This document shows, in pieces, positions 46,561 to 58,140 of a stretch of 64,000 nucleotides of DNA. The position numbers and the translations under genes were made by a program. The stretch spans positions 186,001-250,000 of the forward strand of contig JAACJP010000022.1 in the NCBI GenBank assembly GCA_013368375.1, given 5' to 3'. The first letter of the stretch is position 1; every line of letters begins with the position of its first letter. The notes beneath the pieces are model-generated. The model saw nothing but the letters and a program-made list of their open reading frames with translations, ran no database searches and was not told the DNA's origin. Source of the stretch: Tricholomella constricta. Its lineage: Eukaryota; Basidiomycota; Agaricomycetes; Agaricales; Lyophyllaceae.

Positions 46561-46640
46561 GTTGTCCACGCTGTGCGGCGCGTTAACGAAAAGCGTCCTA
46601 CACTAAGCACAGCCACAGATTGACAAACACAGATGTCTGG

Positions 46641-49384
46641 ATGGACTCTGAATTTGATTTCGACTTGCAACCACCGGCCATGATTATGCCAACCTACCCA
46701 AAGCCTCGCCGGAGGCTCGTTGGCAAGCCCCTGTTATATACGATATCTATATTCGCCAGCCTAGGCGTGTTTCTTGTACGCCCAACTGTTTGACACAACG
46801 ATTCACACTGACGCGCAGGATATCGCAAGTTCGGCTATGACCAGGGGTAATGTCAGCGCAAGGATTCATTGCAAGGTCGCTGAAGCGTGGCGTTGTTTTA
46901 GAGTCATGTCAGGCATAATCACTGGGCCACATTTCATCAAATACTTCGATACGCCGGGACCTATCGAAGTTGGAACGATGGTGTCTGTGCTTGAGATTGG
47001 GGCGTTTGGTATGTGCTCGGGACTCAATTCTCGTCGCTTTGAAGCTGAATTGGTTTATGACTGACTCCTCCAGTAACGTCCATTGCCGCGGGCCGAGTTG
47101 GGGATACGATTGGAAGGAAAGGCACGCTATTGATTGGGGGTGTGGTGTTTACGCTAGGCGGAGCAGTCCAAACTTTTGCCAACGGTTTTTGGATGATGGT
47201 GGTCGGCCGCATCGTGAGCGGCTTCGGTGTTGGGCTTCTCTCGTGAGTTGTTCTGTCCCAAGTATCCTCTTGGCTTCATATGGGTGTGGCAGGACGATTG
47301 TACCTATATATCAGAGCGAAATCTCGCCTCCCAGTCATGTCAGTGCTTCCGGAATTCTCTTCTAGTGCCCATCTAAGTGCCTTGTTGTCTCGTGTAGAGA
47401 GGTGCATTGGCTTGTGTGGAATTCACTGGCAATATCTTCGGATACGCGTTTTCTGTGGTTTGTACCGCTGTGATCTCTGTAAATGCTATCAATACTGAAA
47501 TTATCATTTAGTGGACTGATTATTTCTGTTCTTTCATCGATTCCGACCTCGCTTGGCGCATACCGTTGTCCTTGCAGTGCGTCATCGGCGCGATTCTCGC
47601 GGCAGGATCCTTGCTCATCCCAGAGAGCCCGCGGTGAGCTTGTTCTCCCACGGTTTCAAATATGAATCTCAAGGATCTGCCACGCAAGGTGGCTCATCGA
47701 CACGGACCAGGATGACGAAGGAATGCGCATTCTCGCTGATCTGCACGGCGGGGATTTGGATGACCCAATTGCCAAAGCAGAGTTCAATGAGATAAAAGAT
47801 AAAGTCCTCATGGAGGTAAGCTGACTTGCCTTCGCAATGATTTGTTACCAAGTCATATATTTCAGCGTCAAACCGGTGAAGGTCGCTCATATGCGATGAT
47901 GTGGAGGAGATATAAACGAAGAGTGCTCTTGGCCATGTCGTCGCAAGCCTTTGCACAACTGGTGAGGGTCCCTTGTATGCAGTGTAGGAATGAACTCAGA
48001 CGCGCTTGACAGAACGGTATCAACGGTAAGGGCTCTGTTCTGCGCGACACATCCATTTATTGAAGCCGTATCTGATCCCAGTAATTTCTTATTATGCTCG
48101 TACGTCCCCAAAAATTATCCTTGCGATTTATCTTACGGTTTCCACTCTGTAGCTCGAGTATTTGAACGTGCGTCCTCTACAAGTTGGCATAAGCCTATAC
48201 TCACTTCCTTCACAGAGGCTGGCTGGATCGGCCGACAAGCAATTTTAATGACTGGCATTAATTCTCTAATCTATGTCTTAAGCACCCTACCCCCGTAAGT
48301 GTTCAGTATATTATGTTGGACGCTGCCTGACACGCAGCAGTTGGTATCTTGTTGATCGCTGGGGGCGGCGTCCCATTCTGTTGTCTGGTGCTAGCGTTGT
48401 GCGTGCAGCTTCTTTCATTGCTCGATGATCTTCTCATAGCAACTACTCATCAAGATGGCGCTGGCTCTCTCTGCTACTGGTTTCTGGATGTTCCTAGATG
48501 TACCCTGGACACCGAATGCAGTTGTGGTCTCTGTAATCATATACAATGCAGCCTTTGGTTACAGGTATTTCAATAGTTCCGCTCTTCTTGTAATCTGCTC
48601 AGAGGCAACTCTTTTATAGCTGGGGCCCTATACCGTGGCTATATCCTCCTGAGGTCAGTTCCCTTGACACAGCTTGACGGTGAGAGTTCTCTCAAACACG
48701 GAACTTATAGATCATGCCCCTCGCTGTTCGCGCGAAAGGGGTCTCTTTGTCAACTTGTACCAATTGGGCCTTCAATTACATCGTCGGAGCTGGGACACCG
48801 TGGCTACAAGATGTGATCCACTGGAGGTTGTATTTCATGCACGCTTTCTTCTGCGTGTGCAGCTTTGTACTAGGTAAGGTTCTTCCGTATCGTCTGGTGT
48901 AATCTGACTTTTAATGGTCCAATATCAAAGTGTACTTCCGTAAGTAAACGTCGACTCGTCCTTGTCTGCTCGACTTCTCATGATTTTTCCAGTCTATCCC
49001 GAAACGAAAGGAGTGCCATTGGAAGAGATGGACGCAGTATTCGGCGAAGGTCAAAACCATACTTTCTTCTGCACCTGCCTGCGCTGCATCTAATATCCTT
49101 TTCCAGAGTCAGAAAAAGCTCAGGAGATGAGGACATCTCTGGAGCACGCGCCCCTCATATCCAGTTCACGAACAGCGGCAAACTCTTATCCTCCGAAGCC
49201 AGTACAACGATCTGCAGGGCGCAGTGGAGGAGGGTGGCTGGGCCGGTTGTTCGGCCCTCGATCGCCTGGGAACGCGGCATACCATCCCATCGAGACCGAG
49301 GAGCTGACAACTCTGCATACGGAAGGCCGGCATAGCCACAGCAATAGAGAAGACGCGTTTAGAGATACGCGGCCTGAAGATTAG
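46641..49384 (+). CDS. MFS sugar transporter
   Basis: About ten exons. Starts MDSEFDFDLQPPAMIMPTYP, then KPRRRLVGKPLLYTISIFAS as the first membrane segment. Sugar-porter signatures are present: GIITGPHFIKYFDTPG, AAGRVGDTIGRKGTLLIGG, VGRIVSGFGVGLLSTIVPIY, QSEISPPSHRGALA, LIPESPRWLIDTDQDDEGM, GINVISYY-like sequence, DRWGRRPILLSGA-like sequence, PWLYPPEIMPLAVRAKGVSL and YPETKGVPLEEMDAVFGE. The cytosolic tail is long and Ser/Arg-rich (LISSSRTAANSYPPKP, GWLGRLFGPRSPG). Twelve membrane spans are expected at the plasma membrane. Substrate is not predictable beyond hexose, disaccharide or polyol. The 4CL-like gene converges on it 259 bp downstream. Its start lies 8 bp beyond the array edge, so part of its promoter is array sequence. 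Confidence 0.93.
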
Positions 49385-49642
49385 TGCACTAACTAGATTA
49401 ACACTGAGTTTCGGCTGCTCAGTAGACAGTCTATGTGCGGAATACCCCCCTTTTCTTCCTCGAATGCTTGTATTGACCTACGGGGAAACTACAGCTTTGA
49501 TGGCCATCGCCTCCTTGAGCACTTTCTGTGTACACTATCTTCCTCGCTTGTTGTTATCATCTGCTCCTGCCTTGCAATCAAATTCGCCTTGATTCTCCTT
49601 CAAAATTATATCTCCCCAGCGTAAATCAAGGCAAGGAAGGAT

Positions 49643-51953
49643 TCATAGCTTTCCCATTGCTTTCGTCGCGGCTTGATGCTCGTATTTAGCTTTCAAGACC
49701 CTCCTTAACACCTTTCCAGTGGGCGACTTCGGTATCTGAATATCGAAATCCCTGCGCCTCAGTCTGGATTTACCTTCCTTGAACATAAACACACCCACCT
49801 CCTCAACAACTTCGATCCCTCCCCGCAACCACTTGTACCTGCTCAGATTCTTTCGATGCCACGCCTCCAGCTCTCGTATAGTCGCGGCCGCGCCGAGGGC
49901 CTTGCCGGCTTCGCTTAGGACGACCCATGCGCGAGGCACCTCCTCGTCGGTCGTGCGTCCGCCGCTTACGCCGATCACGGTGGTGTCTGTGACGAGCCCC
50001 CTTGGTTCGGCTAGTAAGACGGTCTCGATTTCCATGGGCGAGACTTGGGTGCCTGACACTTTGAGGGTGTCCTATATATCGGCACTATGAGGAACAGCGA
50101 AGTGGTACCAACGATATGTGTACCTTGGCCCTGTCGGCGAAGCTGAATGGCAGATCAGCGCCCATAATTTAAATTCATAAAAAATGTTGTGTGATCACAT
50201 ACTAGAAATACCCCTCCCCATCAGCGCGGAATCTATCTCCAGTGCGGAGCCATCCATCCACAAAGTTCTCCCTTGTGGCTTTCTCCTTATTCCAGTACCC
50301 GAGGGCGATATTCTCGCTCCGGAGATACAGCTCGCCGACTTCGTTCACGCCGGCGTCGGACCCGTCGTCCCGCACGATCCGCGCTTGCATGCCTGGTAAG
50401 AGGACGCCTGTGGATTCTGGGTTCTTCTTTAGGTGCCCGTTGAGGGAGCCGGGAAAGGGCTGGGCGATGGCGGCGATGGTCTGGAGATAGGAACGTCAAT
50501 TTCGTCTTCTTCGGCGACTGTTTTTTCATAGAAGGAAGGATGACTCGGCACTCACTGCTTCTGACATACCGTAACCTGGTATAAAAAGAGTTGTTAATGT
50601 TCAACTTGAAAACTGCCGCGGCAGGCGAGAAACGAACCAATCACAAACACGGCATCCGCAGGCGCCAGGGCCGCGAACTTTCTCTCCAGTTCAAGTGGCA
50701 GATGTGCAGCACCGCTTCCCAGTGCTTGAATCGAGCTAAAGTCGACCTTCTCGACGTCTGGGTGGTTCACTACCTGGTGGATGACCGAAGGGACCATACC
50801 CAATGACGTGACACGATACCTGATCATGAGCGCAGAAAAATGTAAGGCGTCGATTCATTCTCGGAGAGTCAAGTCGGTCAGGGTAGGACATACTGTGGAA
50901 TGGCTTTGAAGGCAAGGTCGATGTCCCATTGGGGAAGTATGACGAACGTCATAGGGGAGAGGAAGCACCGGAACGCGTACGTGTGCAGACCATAAGAGTG
51001 GTACATGGGTAAGAAGCCAAGTCCCACTGGGATTCCCTCTGGCGTCTTTGGGGGCGGCGGCTACAGGGGACCAGGGCCCAGAGTCAATAATGCACTCAAC
51101 TAGTAACTTACGGAAGCAAATGGAGCGCACTGTGTACACCTCGGCAGTTGCGGTCCCGATGATGACGGCTTGTGCGATAGAGTAGATGATGTTCCCATGC
51201 GAGATCATGACCGCTGTGAACGACGAGACGAGCTCTTGAATCGTTGGAAAGCATCAGTAACCCCGCCAACCACAGACCTTTAGGAAGACCACTTGTCCCG
51301 CTTGAAAATACCAGATATGCAAGAGTATCCTTCTTGGCATGCAGTGGTTCGAGGATAGGCAGATCACGGCGTCGAGCATCCTCAATCATTTCCGCAAAGC
51401 TCTTCCTTCCTTTTACTTTCCCTCCGAGAATATATATCTTGTTCGTGGATAACCCGAGCTCCTTCGCAACAGGGAGCGCCAACGGAAGTAGTGTGGCGTT
51501 CACGAACAAGCTCGTCACCTTGGACAACTGAAGTGCGTGTTTGAGCTCAAACGGGGTCGAGTAGGACGAGATCAAGGCGAAAGGAGTCGTGATAGCAAGG
51601 AGAGCATGCACCAATGTCACATAATCCTATTTCACAGATCAATTCGATGCGCAAGATCCCCAAACGATGTAATTTACCATAGAGTTATGGCTCATGATCC
51701 CCACGATCTCGTCACCACCACCACCATCCCGAAGTCCAACTTGGCCACCCTGGGAGGCAGGCGTGCCGAGCGCAGTGGCGCCGAGCCGTATACGCTCAAC
51801 GAGTTCACGGAACGACCTTCTAGTCCCGGTCAAGGCATCGATCTGGGCGGTATAGTCCGGCCATGCTGCTTGTTCGGGACGGTTGAAGAATACGTTGTGC
51901 GCGTTCGTTTCTGGCACGGGCGGGACGTCGGGGTAGGGAGATTTGAGATACAT
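49643..51953 (-). CDS. 4-coumarate-CoA-ligase-like AMP-dependent acyl-CoA synthetase 1
   Basis: ANL superfamily enzyme that would activate a carboxylic acid as acyl-AMP and transfer it to CoA. Starts MYLKSPYPDVPPVPETNAHN. Motifs in order: IVGIMSHNSMDYVTLVHALL, LAYLVFSSGTSGLPK (ATP-binding loop), MISHGNIIYSIAQAV, MYHSYGLHTYAFRCF, LGSGAAHLPLELERKF, GYGMSEATIAAIAQPFPG, GELYLRSENIALGYW, DGWLRTGDRFRADGEGYF, FADRAKDTLKVSGTQVSP and IPKSPTGKVLRRVLK. It ends AMGKL, a weak PTS1-like tripeptide also seen in the second paralogue. A 63 nt GTGGGT..TTCAG stretch at 49736-49798 is in frame but is probably an intron (see findings). Substrate unknown. Confidence 0.92.
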
Positions 51954-52500
51954 GCTTCAGAGGAAGAGAAGGGGACATGCTGTGATCAATAAGATGGTAT
52001 TAATACGTCAGTGATCAGTCGATTCTGAAGCATTTCCAGGGATTCCTATAGGCCAAGCAAAAAGTATCCCACAATAGACGTAGCTAATATCCATCATTTC
52101 GAGTGAGGCATGCAGGGTCAACACATCTGATGTTGCTCACGCACCTATTTACAATCATGAAACGGCATCACTCTCGCAAAGCCTATCTCTTCATGAACAG
52201 AACAGCTTTAAACAAGTTTTGGGCGAGAGATATTTAACAGTAACAAGCCGTAACGTCGTCCAATCGGTAGTTGCAGGTTACATAAGTAGAAGCCTGAGCT
52301 CGAGAAACGTATGCCGATGGACTTTGAAATTCTGATAAGGGAGGGAAGGGTCAGTGCGATGCTGAGCGGTCAAAGACACAAAGTAAAGAACTAAATTGCT
52401 CGGGTGCGTTGCTTTGGATACAGAGGACGAGAGGCTACCCTTGACAATTGTACAGAATGTAACAAAAATGGGAGAAAGAATTCATTCAGTACGTCGCCTT

Positions 52501-53942
52501 TTACTCATTGGAGGTCGGAAGACTTTGTTGAAGTCCGTCGTAATCATGGGAGACCCATCTACAGGGTACAAAATCTGCAAACATTGAATCAGCGGCGATG
52601 TCCATTTCAGACATGAGGAACTGGGCTACCATATCCTTTAGTAGTTCAATGATGAGCCCAGAATTCGACTCTGTGGCAAATTCTCGAGATATATAGATTC
52701 GAATTTGGTCCTCGCCAGCATAAGCTGTGAAGAAACGCCATAGGGCGCCATTGGTGAGGGCGCACGTAAAGCTCTTCAGCCGGCTATTAACAGTCGCCAT
52801 GAGTGACATACCTCACAACACAAAAGTAGTGAGGAGGCACTGACGATAATGCTAAAATTGTTAAGACTTGGACAGTGATCTGCGGTACTGCATCTTCCAT
52901 CTCAGACAGACTCCTAACCTCAAAGATACCGCTCGATATTTTTGAAACACTGAAATACAAGGTGCCGCGGGTGAGCGAAACTGTTCGTTGGCGCTAGTCA
53001 GCACAAACAAGAAAAGTAAAGAATGATTTGCATACCGACGTCGCAAGATTTGATAAAACCCACGCCATAATCGAGAGAACCATGGAAAACATGAGAAGTT
53101 TCGTTATAACTGACGCGAGTGTGTGGAACTTGGAACTTGGTGAAGACTGCGACGTGCGGATCGGTGACCATGTAGCTATTGATTATTTCGGTCCTCAGGT
53201 TCTCGTCACTATCGATCGTCGCCTGTGCATACATAACAGCAGCAAGAAGATATTGGTCAATCACACAACGGCAACCTGAATTCATCTAGTATGGGCAAGG
53301 AGGCTTATTATAGTTCGGGCGGGCGACACCAGAATGGGTTTCTTACCGACACGTTGAAATGCTTCCGGACACCTTGAAGCGAGTCTCGATTCAAGTTCGA
53401 ATTGGGAAACGAGTTGGGATCATTCGCTGCTTTAGCAAGTTCGTCGTTGATCTTCAGCTCGTAGAAGAAATCCAGACCAAGGACAGTTAGGTGTCTTTCC
53501 GCAACGCTGGTGAAGGCCACAATCTATCATATACATGAGCAAAGGAGAAAAGGAGAAAAGCGGGCCCGATGTTCACCTCCTCATGAACGCAGCCATCCAG
53601 GAGCTTAGAAACAGCCCTTTCGTCTTCCAGGAGAGCGACATCTTGGCTTAAACACTTGGTGAAGGTTTTAAGATCAAAAGATGTACGGAGGACGGAGTCT
53701 GCGTTGTCCGGAGTCAGCGTAACCATCTTCCTCTTCTTCGACTCGGAGGAGTCGCTAGCACTTTCGACGACGGTTGCCTCTTCAACCGAGAAATCGGAAG
53801 ATATATTGTTAGGAGCATACGCATAGCGGCGATTCTGACCCATGCCTCTAATTCTAAGGTCAGAGTGGGAGACGGTTTGTTTGAGCCATGTTCCTATACA
53901 ACCGTTAGACATGACTGAGACGGACAAACAGGGCGTAGGCAC
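52501..53942 (-). CDS. Hypothetical protein with PD-(D/E)XK-nuclease-like pattern
   Basis: Several short exons can be chained on the minus strand from MPTPCLSVSVMSNGCIGTW (53942): SFDLKTFTKCLSQDVALLED, LAAVMYAQATIDSDENLRTE, HVFHGSLDYGVGFIKS, then an alternative frame LYFSVSKISSGIFEVRS with LSEMEDAVPQITVQVLTILA, then LKSFTCALTNGALWRFFTAY. The order strand-LDYGVGF, then FEVRS, then EDAVPQITVQVL, then CALTNGxxWRFF resembles PD-(D/E)XK-like proteins common in fungal genomes. In those the second motif is usually E-x-K; here it is E-V-R, so activity is doubtful. Exon joints are uncertain. The start codon is 23 bp from a DNA element, so a 5' exon may have been displaced. Confidence 0.45.
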
Positions 53943-53964
53943 GTGACCAATATTAACACTACTA

Positions 53965-53991
53965 CAGTCAAAGCTGTCCTAACCCATAGCT
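53965..53991 (+). repeat. Left terminal inverted repeat of the 1.19 kb element
   Basis: 27 bases starting CAGTCAAAGCTGTCCTAACC, an exact inverse of 55129-55155. Preceded by TA. Confidence 0.9.
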
Positions 53992-54910
53992 CTCGGTGGA
54001 AGCCGAAAAGTATGGGTTATGATAGGCTCGTGACCAGCCGCTTTAGGACTCAGCTGATACTGAGCGATAGCGGCTGGAATTTCTGGTCAGTCACATGGCG
54101 GGTCACACATTTGCCCGCCAAGTGTGACATTGGACTTAGAATAATTTCGACATAATGCTCACTCGCACAGTGCAAATTCTTACAATACATTATAAACTTC
54201 ATCCAGATTACTGTTGGGAGTGATGGAACTGTTGTAGTGAAGGCATGGTTATTGAAATATACCTGTAAAGTCCAATTCCACAATCTGGGGCTGCCGCGTG
54301 CCCGCGGGTGAGGCAATCTACCAATTCCAGACGCGAAGGCCTGTTTCAATGTCGGGACAATCAACCCAGAAAGACAGGCTTTATATACTTTTTAGAGAGG
54401 ACGGCGCGACGCGATGCGGTGTGGTTCGGATGGCGTAGCAAACATGTAAGTAGGCGATTTCAAACGAAAAACGACTAAGTCCAAACACTGAGTTGGCGGA
54501 CCGTCACGCTTCCTGCCAAAAGCATAACCAGTTCTTCCAGTCTGTACGCAAGCTTGTACCTTTCAATCTCCGCTTCTAAAAAAGGTGTATTGCATTGCGT
54601 AAGCAGACTGGTCGCGAGTCTAGGGTTATGACAGATTATGGGGTAGTACAGATGTTGTTGTTAGGGTCGTCAATAAGGCCTTACAAAAACATGGCCACCA
54701 TTAACCTCTCAACTGTCCTCTGGCATCCTATAATATCATCCTTATATGCCTTTATTTGCTGCTTGAGAAATGCTAGGCCTGCCGTGGGCATATCGAGAGG
54801 TTTTATCGACATTGTAGGTCGTCGGGAATTGCCGAGGGTCAGTCTCGTGATCCGAGGCCGTCCATATTTGGATAAACTGGTCACCTTTTCAATCCTGCGG
54901 CTGCAGGTAA

Positions 54911-54932
54911 TACATCCATCCATCCATCCATC
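54911..54932. repeat. CCAT microsatellite
   Basis: About five copies of the tetranucleotide CATC inside the non-autonomous element. Confidence 0.7.
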
Positions 54933-55128
54933 TGCAGAGGGTCAGACATTTTTCAAATAGTGGTGTACCATATTGTGAGTGATGAAAGCGAAATATTTAT
55001 GGAATTATGGGTTACAAACCCCCGAAAATCCTATGGGTTATGGGGTATGGGAAAGTGCCTCAATTTCCCTGCAAACCAAGTCGGTGGGGGCAAAAAACTA
55101 TGGGTTACAGCAAATTATGGGTTAATAC

Positions 55129-55155
55129 AGCTATGGGTTAGGACAGCTTTGACTG
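55129..55155 (-). repeat. Right terminal inverted repeat of the 1.19 kb element
   Basis: 27 bases ending GGACAGCTTTGACTG, inverse of the left repeat, followed by TA. Confidence 0.9.
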
Positions 55156-55420
55156 TAAGTACATAGACCACACTACGTCACCGGTCTACACACTACCTCG
55201 GAGTGTATCAATGGTGCTTCGCTTCGATGGTGACGCGTTGACGGACCGACACACTCCTATCCGGATCAAGGGAGTCGACGTTTAACGTATGGTTGGTATA
55301 CTCGTTATTGTATGCTATGTGCATGAGCCATGTCGTATCATCAAGGTGTCGAAATAAACATTCAAGCTCAAGCCCGATCTCCCTTTCTAAATATATATAC
55401 ACCTCAAGGGCAGTGTAATT

Positions 55421-57690
55421 CTACAGCTTCCCCTTCACCCTCTTCGCGTTCTGCTGTTCATACTTATCCTGCAACACCCGCCGGAGGACCTTGCCGGTCG
55501 GCGACTTCGGTATCTAGATTTCATCATCACCAACACGCGTCAGTCTCAGGGTATGATGTTCCAAATGGAGTAGAAAACTCAAAAAAATACACACCGCTTT
55601 CACGACCTCGATGCCGCCGCGCAGCCACTTGTATTTGCTGAGATTCTCCTGATGCCACGCTTCCAGCTCCTTGATAGTGGCGGCCGCGCCGACTTTCTTG
55701 CCAGCGGGGCTTAGGACGATCCATGCACGCGGCACCTTTTCGTCCGAAGTGCGTCCACCGCTTACACCCGCAACCGTGGCGTCGGTAATCAGCTTCCTTG
55801 GTTCCGCCAGCAAGACGTCTTCGATCTCCACTGGCGACACTTGGATGCCCGAGACCTTCAGTGTGTCCTGCACAATAAGTGAGAAGAGAAGCTGATGCCA
55901 ACAAAAACGTCTGCTACGGACCTTGGCTCTGTCGGCGAAGCTAGACAGATGTGGATAAAATAGTCAGCACCCGTCCGTCCCCATCAATCAAAGAATTGCA
56001 TCCGTACAAGAAATATCCCTGTTCGTTGACTCGGAATTTGTCGCCGGTGCGGAGCCACCCGTCCACGAACGTTTCGCGAGTAGCTTTCTCGTTATTCCAG
56101 TACCCAAGGGCGATATTCTCGCTCCGGAGATACAGCTCGCCGACCTCGTTCACGTCGGCCTCTGTCCCGTCGTCACGGAGCGTCCGCGCCTCCATGCCTG
56201 GTAAGAGGATGCCTGTCGATCCCGAGACGTGTTGGAATCGCCCATCAAGGATCCCGGGGTGCGGTTGTACGATGGCGGCAATCGTCTACAGGGTAACAAT
56301 GTGTTCAAAAGCACCCGTGGAACGGAACAATTTGGTTACTCACTGCTTCCGACATGCCGTACCCTACGTTTTACGAAATGAGAATGGAAAAACATCGATA
56401 TCGATCAAGGGAAACACAAACCTTCCGTGAACGTGGAATCCTGAGGCACGAGCGCTGTGATCTTCGCAGCCAGTTCTGGTGGGAGGTATGCAGCGCCGCT
56501 TCCCATTGTTTGAAGGGAACTAAAGTCGACCTTCTCAATACCAGGATGATTGACCAGCTGGTGAACGACCGAGGGGATCATCGCTATGGCCGTAATGCGA
56601 TACCTGTGTTCTCAGATGCGTCAGTCAAATGTTTAAGCCATGCAAAAGGTAAATAGCTCACCTGGGAATTAATTCGAGAGCAAGTTTCAAATCCCATTGG
56701 GAGAGAATGACAAGAGTCATGGGGGAAAGGAAGGCGCGGAAGGCATAGGTGTGCAGGCCGTATGTGTGATGAAAGGGCAGGAAGGCAAGGGCAATCGGAA
56801 TGCCTTCTGGCGTCTTTGGCGGTGGAGGCTATCATAATCCGAATCAACTACAAGCCAGAGACGGCAAAAGAAAAACACATACGGTATATACTTGGGCTAT
56901 GGCTGTTCCAACAACGACTGATTGTCCAATAGAATAGATAATATTCCCGTGCGATATCATGACGGCTGAAAACACACACGGATAAGGTCAAGAGAGTCCA
57001 CAGAAATTCGATCGTCATGCTACATACCTTTAGGAAGCCCACTCGTTCCGCTGGAGAAAATTAGATAGGCGAGAGTGTCCTTATTAGCGTCCCGAGGTGC
57101 GACGGCGGGTATCTTGCGAGTTTGAGCAGTTTCAATTAGGTCGGAAAAGCTCTTGCGCCCTTTGGCACGTCCTTCAAGAACGAATATCTTGCTGGAGGGA
57201 ATACCGACCTTCTTTGCAACAGGAAGCACAAGAGGTAGCAGCCGCGCGTTGACGAACAGCATGGTAGCTTTAGATAACTCGAGAGCATGCTTAAGCTCAA
57301 AGGGCGTCGAATAGGAGGAGATCAGCGCGAAAGGAGTCGTGATGGCTAGCAGAGAGTGCAGGATTGTGATGTAGTCCTAATACACATAGAATGAGCTACG
57401 ATCATGACAAAAGGTGAGTGACTTACCATAGAGTTCTCGCTCATGATCCCGACAATTTCTTTCTCGCCGCTGAGACCAAGTCCGCCCTCAGAAATAGGAG
57501 CACCGAGCGCGGTCGCACCCACTCGGACGCGGTCAACGAACTGGCGGAAAGTCCTCTTCTTCCCCGTCTTCGCGTCGATCTGCAATGTGTAGTCCGGCCA
57601 TTCCGCCTGGTCCGGGCGGCCGAAAAATATATGGTGCGCGTTGAACGCAGGGTAGGCCGGAACGTCAGGGTAGGGCGACTTGAGGTACAT
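55421..57690 (-). CDS. 4-coumarate-CoA-ligase-like AMP-dependent acyl-CoA synthetase 2
   Basis: Paralogue of the gene at 49643-51953, same strand and same exon plan. Starts MYLKSPYPDVPAYPAFNAHH. Motifs: IVGIMSENSMDYITILHSLL, LAYLIFSSGTSGLPK, MISHGNIIYSIGQSVVVGT, HHTYGLHTYAFRAFLSP, MGSGAAYLPPELAAKI, GYGMSEATIAAIVQPHPG, GELYLRSENIALGYWNNE, DGWLRTGDKFRVNEQGYF, DTLKVSGIQVSPVEIEDVLL, then IPKSPTGKVLRRVLQDKYE. It ends VKGKL, again a GKL tripeptide. The intron before IPKSPTGK carries an in-frame stop, so the true junction is GGIEVVKA joined to IPKSPTGK. A TATA-like TTATAAAC lies about 60 bp upstream of the start. Substrate unknown; close paralogues separated by a transposon suggest local duplication. 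Confidence 0.92.
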
Positions 57691-58140
57691 TTACACGAGA
57701 GAGCAAGCAGCAGCAGCAGCAAGTCGGCGGGCATATTGTCGCCGGCGAGTGTTTATAACGGGCCATCGGGTAGGGGCCACATTCTGCGAGTTTAGACAGG
57801 AGCCGGGCTGGGATGAACCCGCTATTGCCGATTTGATTTCTGTGTGACTTGCTGTTCTGCACCCGTGACTGAAACAGGTGACCTATATTTGGTATGCCAC
57901 GAGGCAAAATGAAGGATAGAATGGTGCCGACGCGCCTCCCCTGTGCTCAGATCCAAGAGGCGGCCGTACAAACCCTCGAAGCCTTCGGCGCCCATGAACA
58001 TCTTAATCCATAGCATTGTCATGTGAATGACATTCGCTCAACACTTATTACGGCCCGGACTCCTCAGGAAAGCGTACAAAGACTTCAACATCATGTCAGC
58101 ATCGTGCTATGATTTCCCCAAATACTCGTTACCGACATCG
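57691..58140. other. Spacer between 4CL-like gene 2 and the MYND gene
   Basis: No supported gene. Holds the promoter of the 4CL-like gene, with a TTATAAAC on the minus strand near 57752, and a short CAG run near 57705-57720 in its 5' leader. Confidence 0.4.

Larger units (their letters stand above)
35818..46633 (-). repeat. Tandem array of about 3 kb units (unknown gene + GMC oxidoreductase relics)
   Basis: Four head-to-tail units on the minus strand. Each has, in transcription order, a GMC relic with better-preserved C-terminus (relic B), the unknown family gene, a shared 3' flank, and a second more decayed GMC C-terminal relic (relic A). The conserved gene ends lie near 36596, 39702, 42456 and 45541, so periods are about 3.1, 2.75 and 3.1 kb. 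Landmarks repeated in each unit include the GTAAGTAGTTGCA-like 3' end, CATGCAGCCTTGATCAAG and AACGTACGTAGCAGCTTG-like relic sequence. The left edge is within a relic B start at about 35818; the right edge is at about 46633, next to the sugar transporter. Confidence 0.85.
53965..55155. mobile_element. Non-autonomous DNA transposon (1.19 kb) with TA target duplication
   Basis: Flanked by TA on both sides (53963-53964 and 55156-55157) and bounded by 27 bp exact inverted repeats starting CAGTCAAAGCTGTCCTAACC. Inside, ATGGGTTA-type motifs recur at both ends (near 54010, 55003-55060, 55100-55137), a subterminal repeat pattern. No transposase frame is visible, so it probably depends on a Tc1/mariner-type (TA-targeting) enzyme encoded elsewhere. 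Its repeats share only the first few bases (CAGTC) with the pogo-like element in this window. Confidence 0.88.

Noticed and set aside
35818..46633. Interpretation of the array as a retrotransposon or LTR cluster
   Set aside because: No reverse transcriptase, integrase, primer-binding site or terminal repeats; the repeats are gene-containing segmental duplications.
35818..46633. CRISPR-like repeat array
   Set aside because: Units are about 3 kb, eukaryotic, intron-bearing and contain coding sequence; nothing resembles short direct repeats with spacers.
53965..55155. Non-autonomous element as a deletion derivative of the pogo-like element at 17.4 kb
   Set aside because: Apart from the first five bases the 27 bp inverted repeats differ, and the target flanks differ (TA versus CA).
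49643..57690. The two 4CL-like genes plus the sugar transporter as a secondary-metabolite cluster
   Set aside because: No polyketide synthase, NRPS, terpene synthase or P450 is present; tandem duplication explains the pair.
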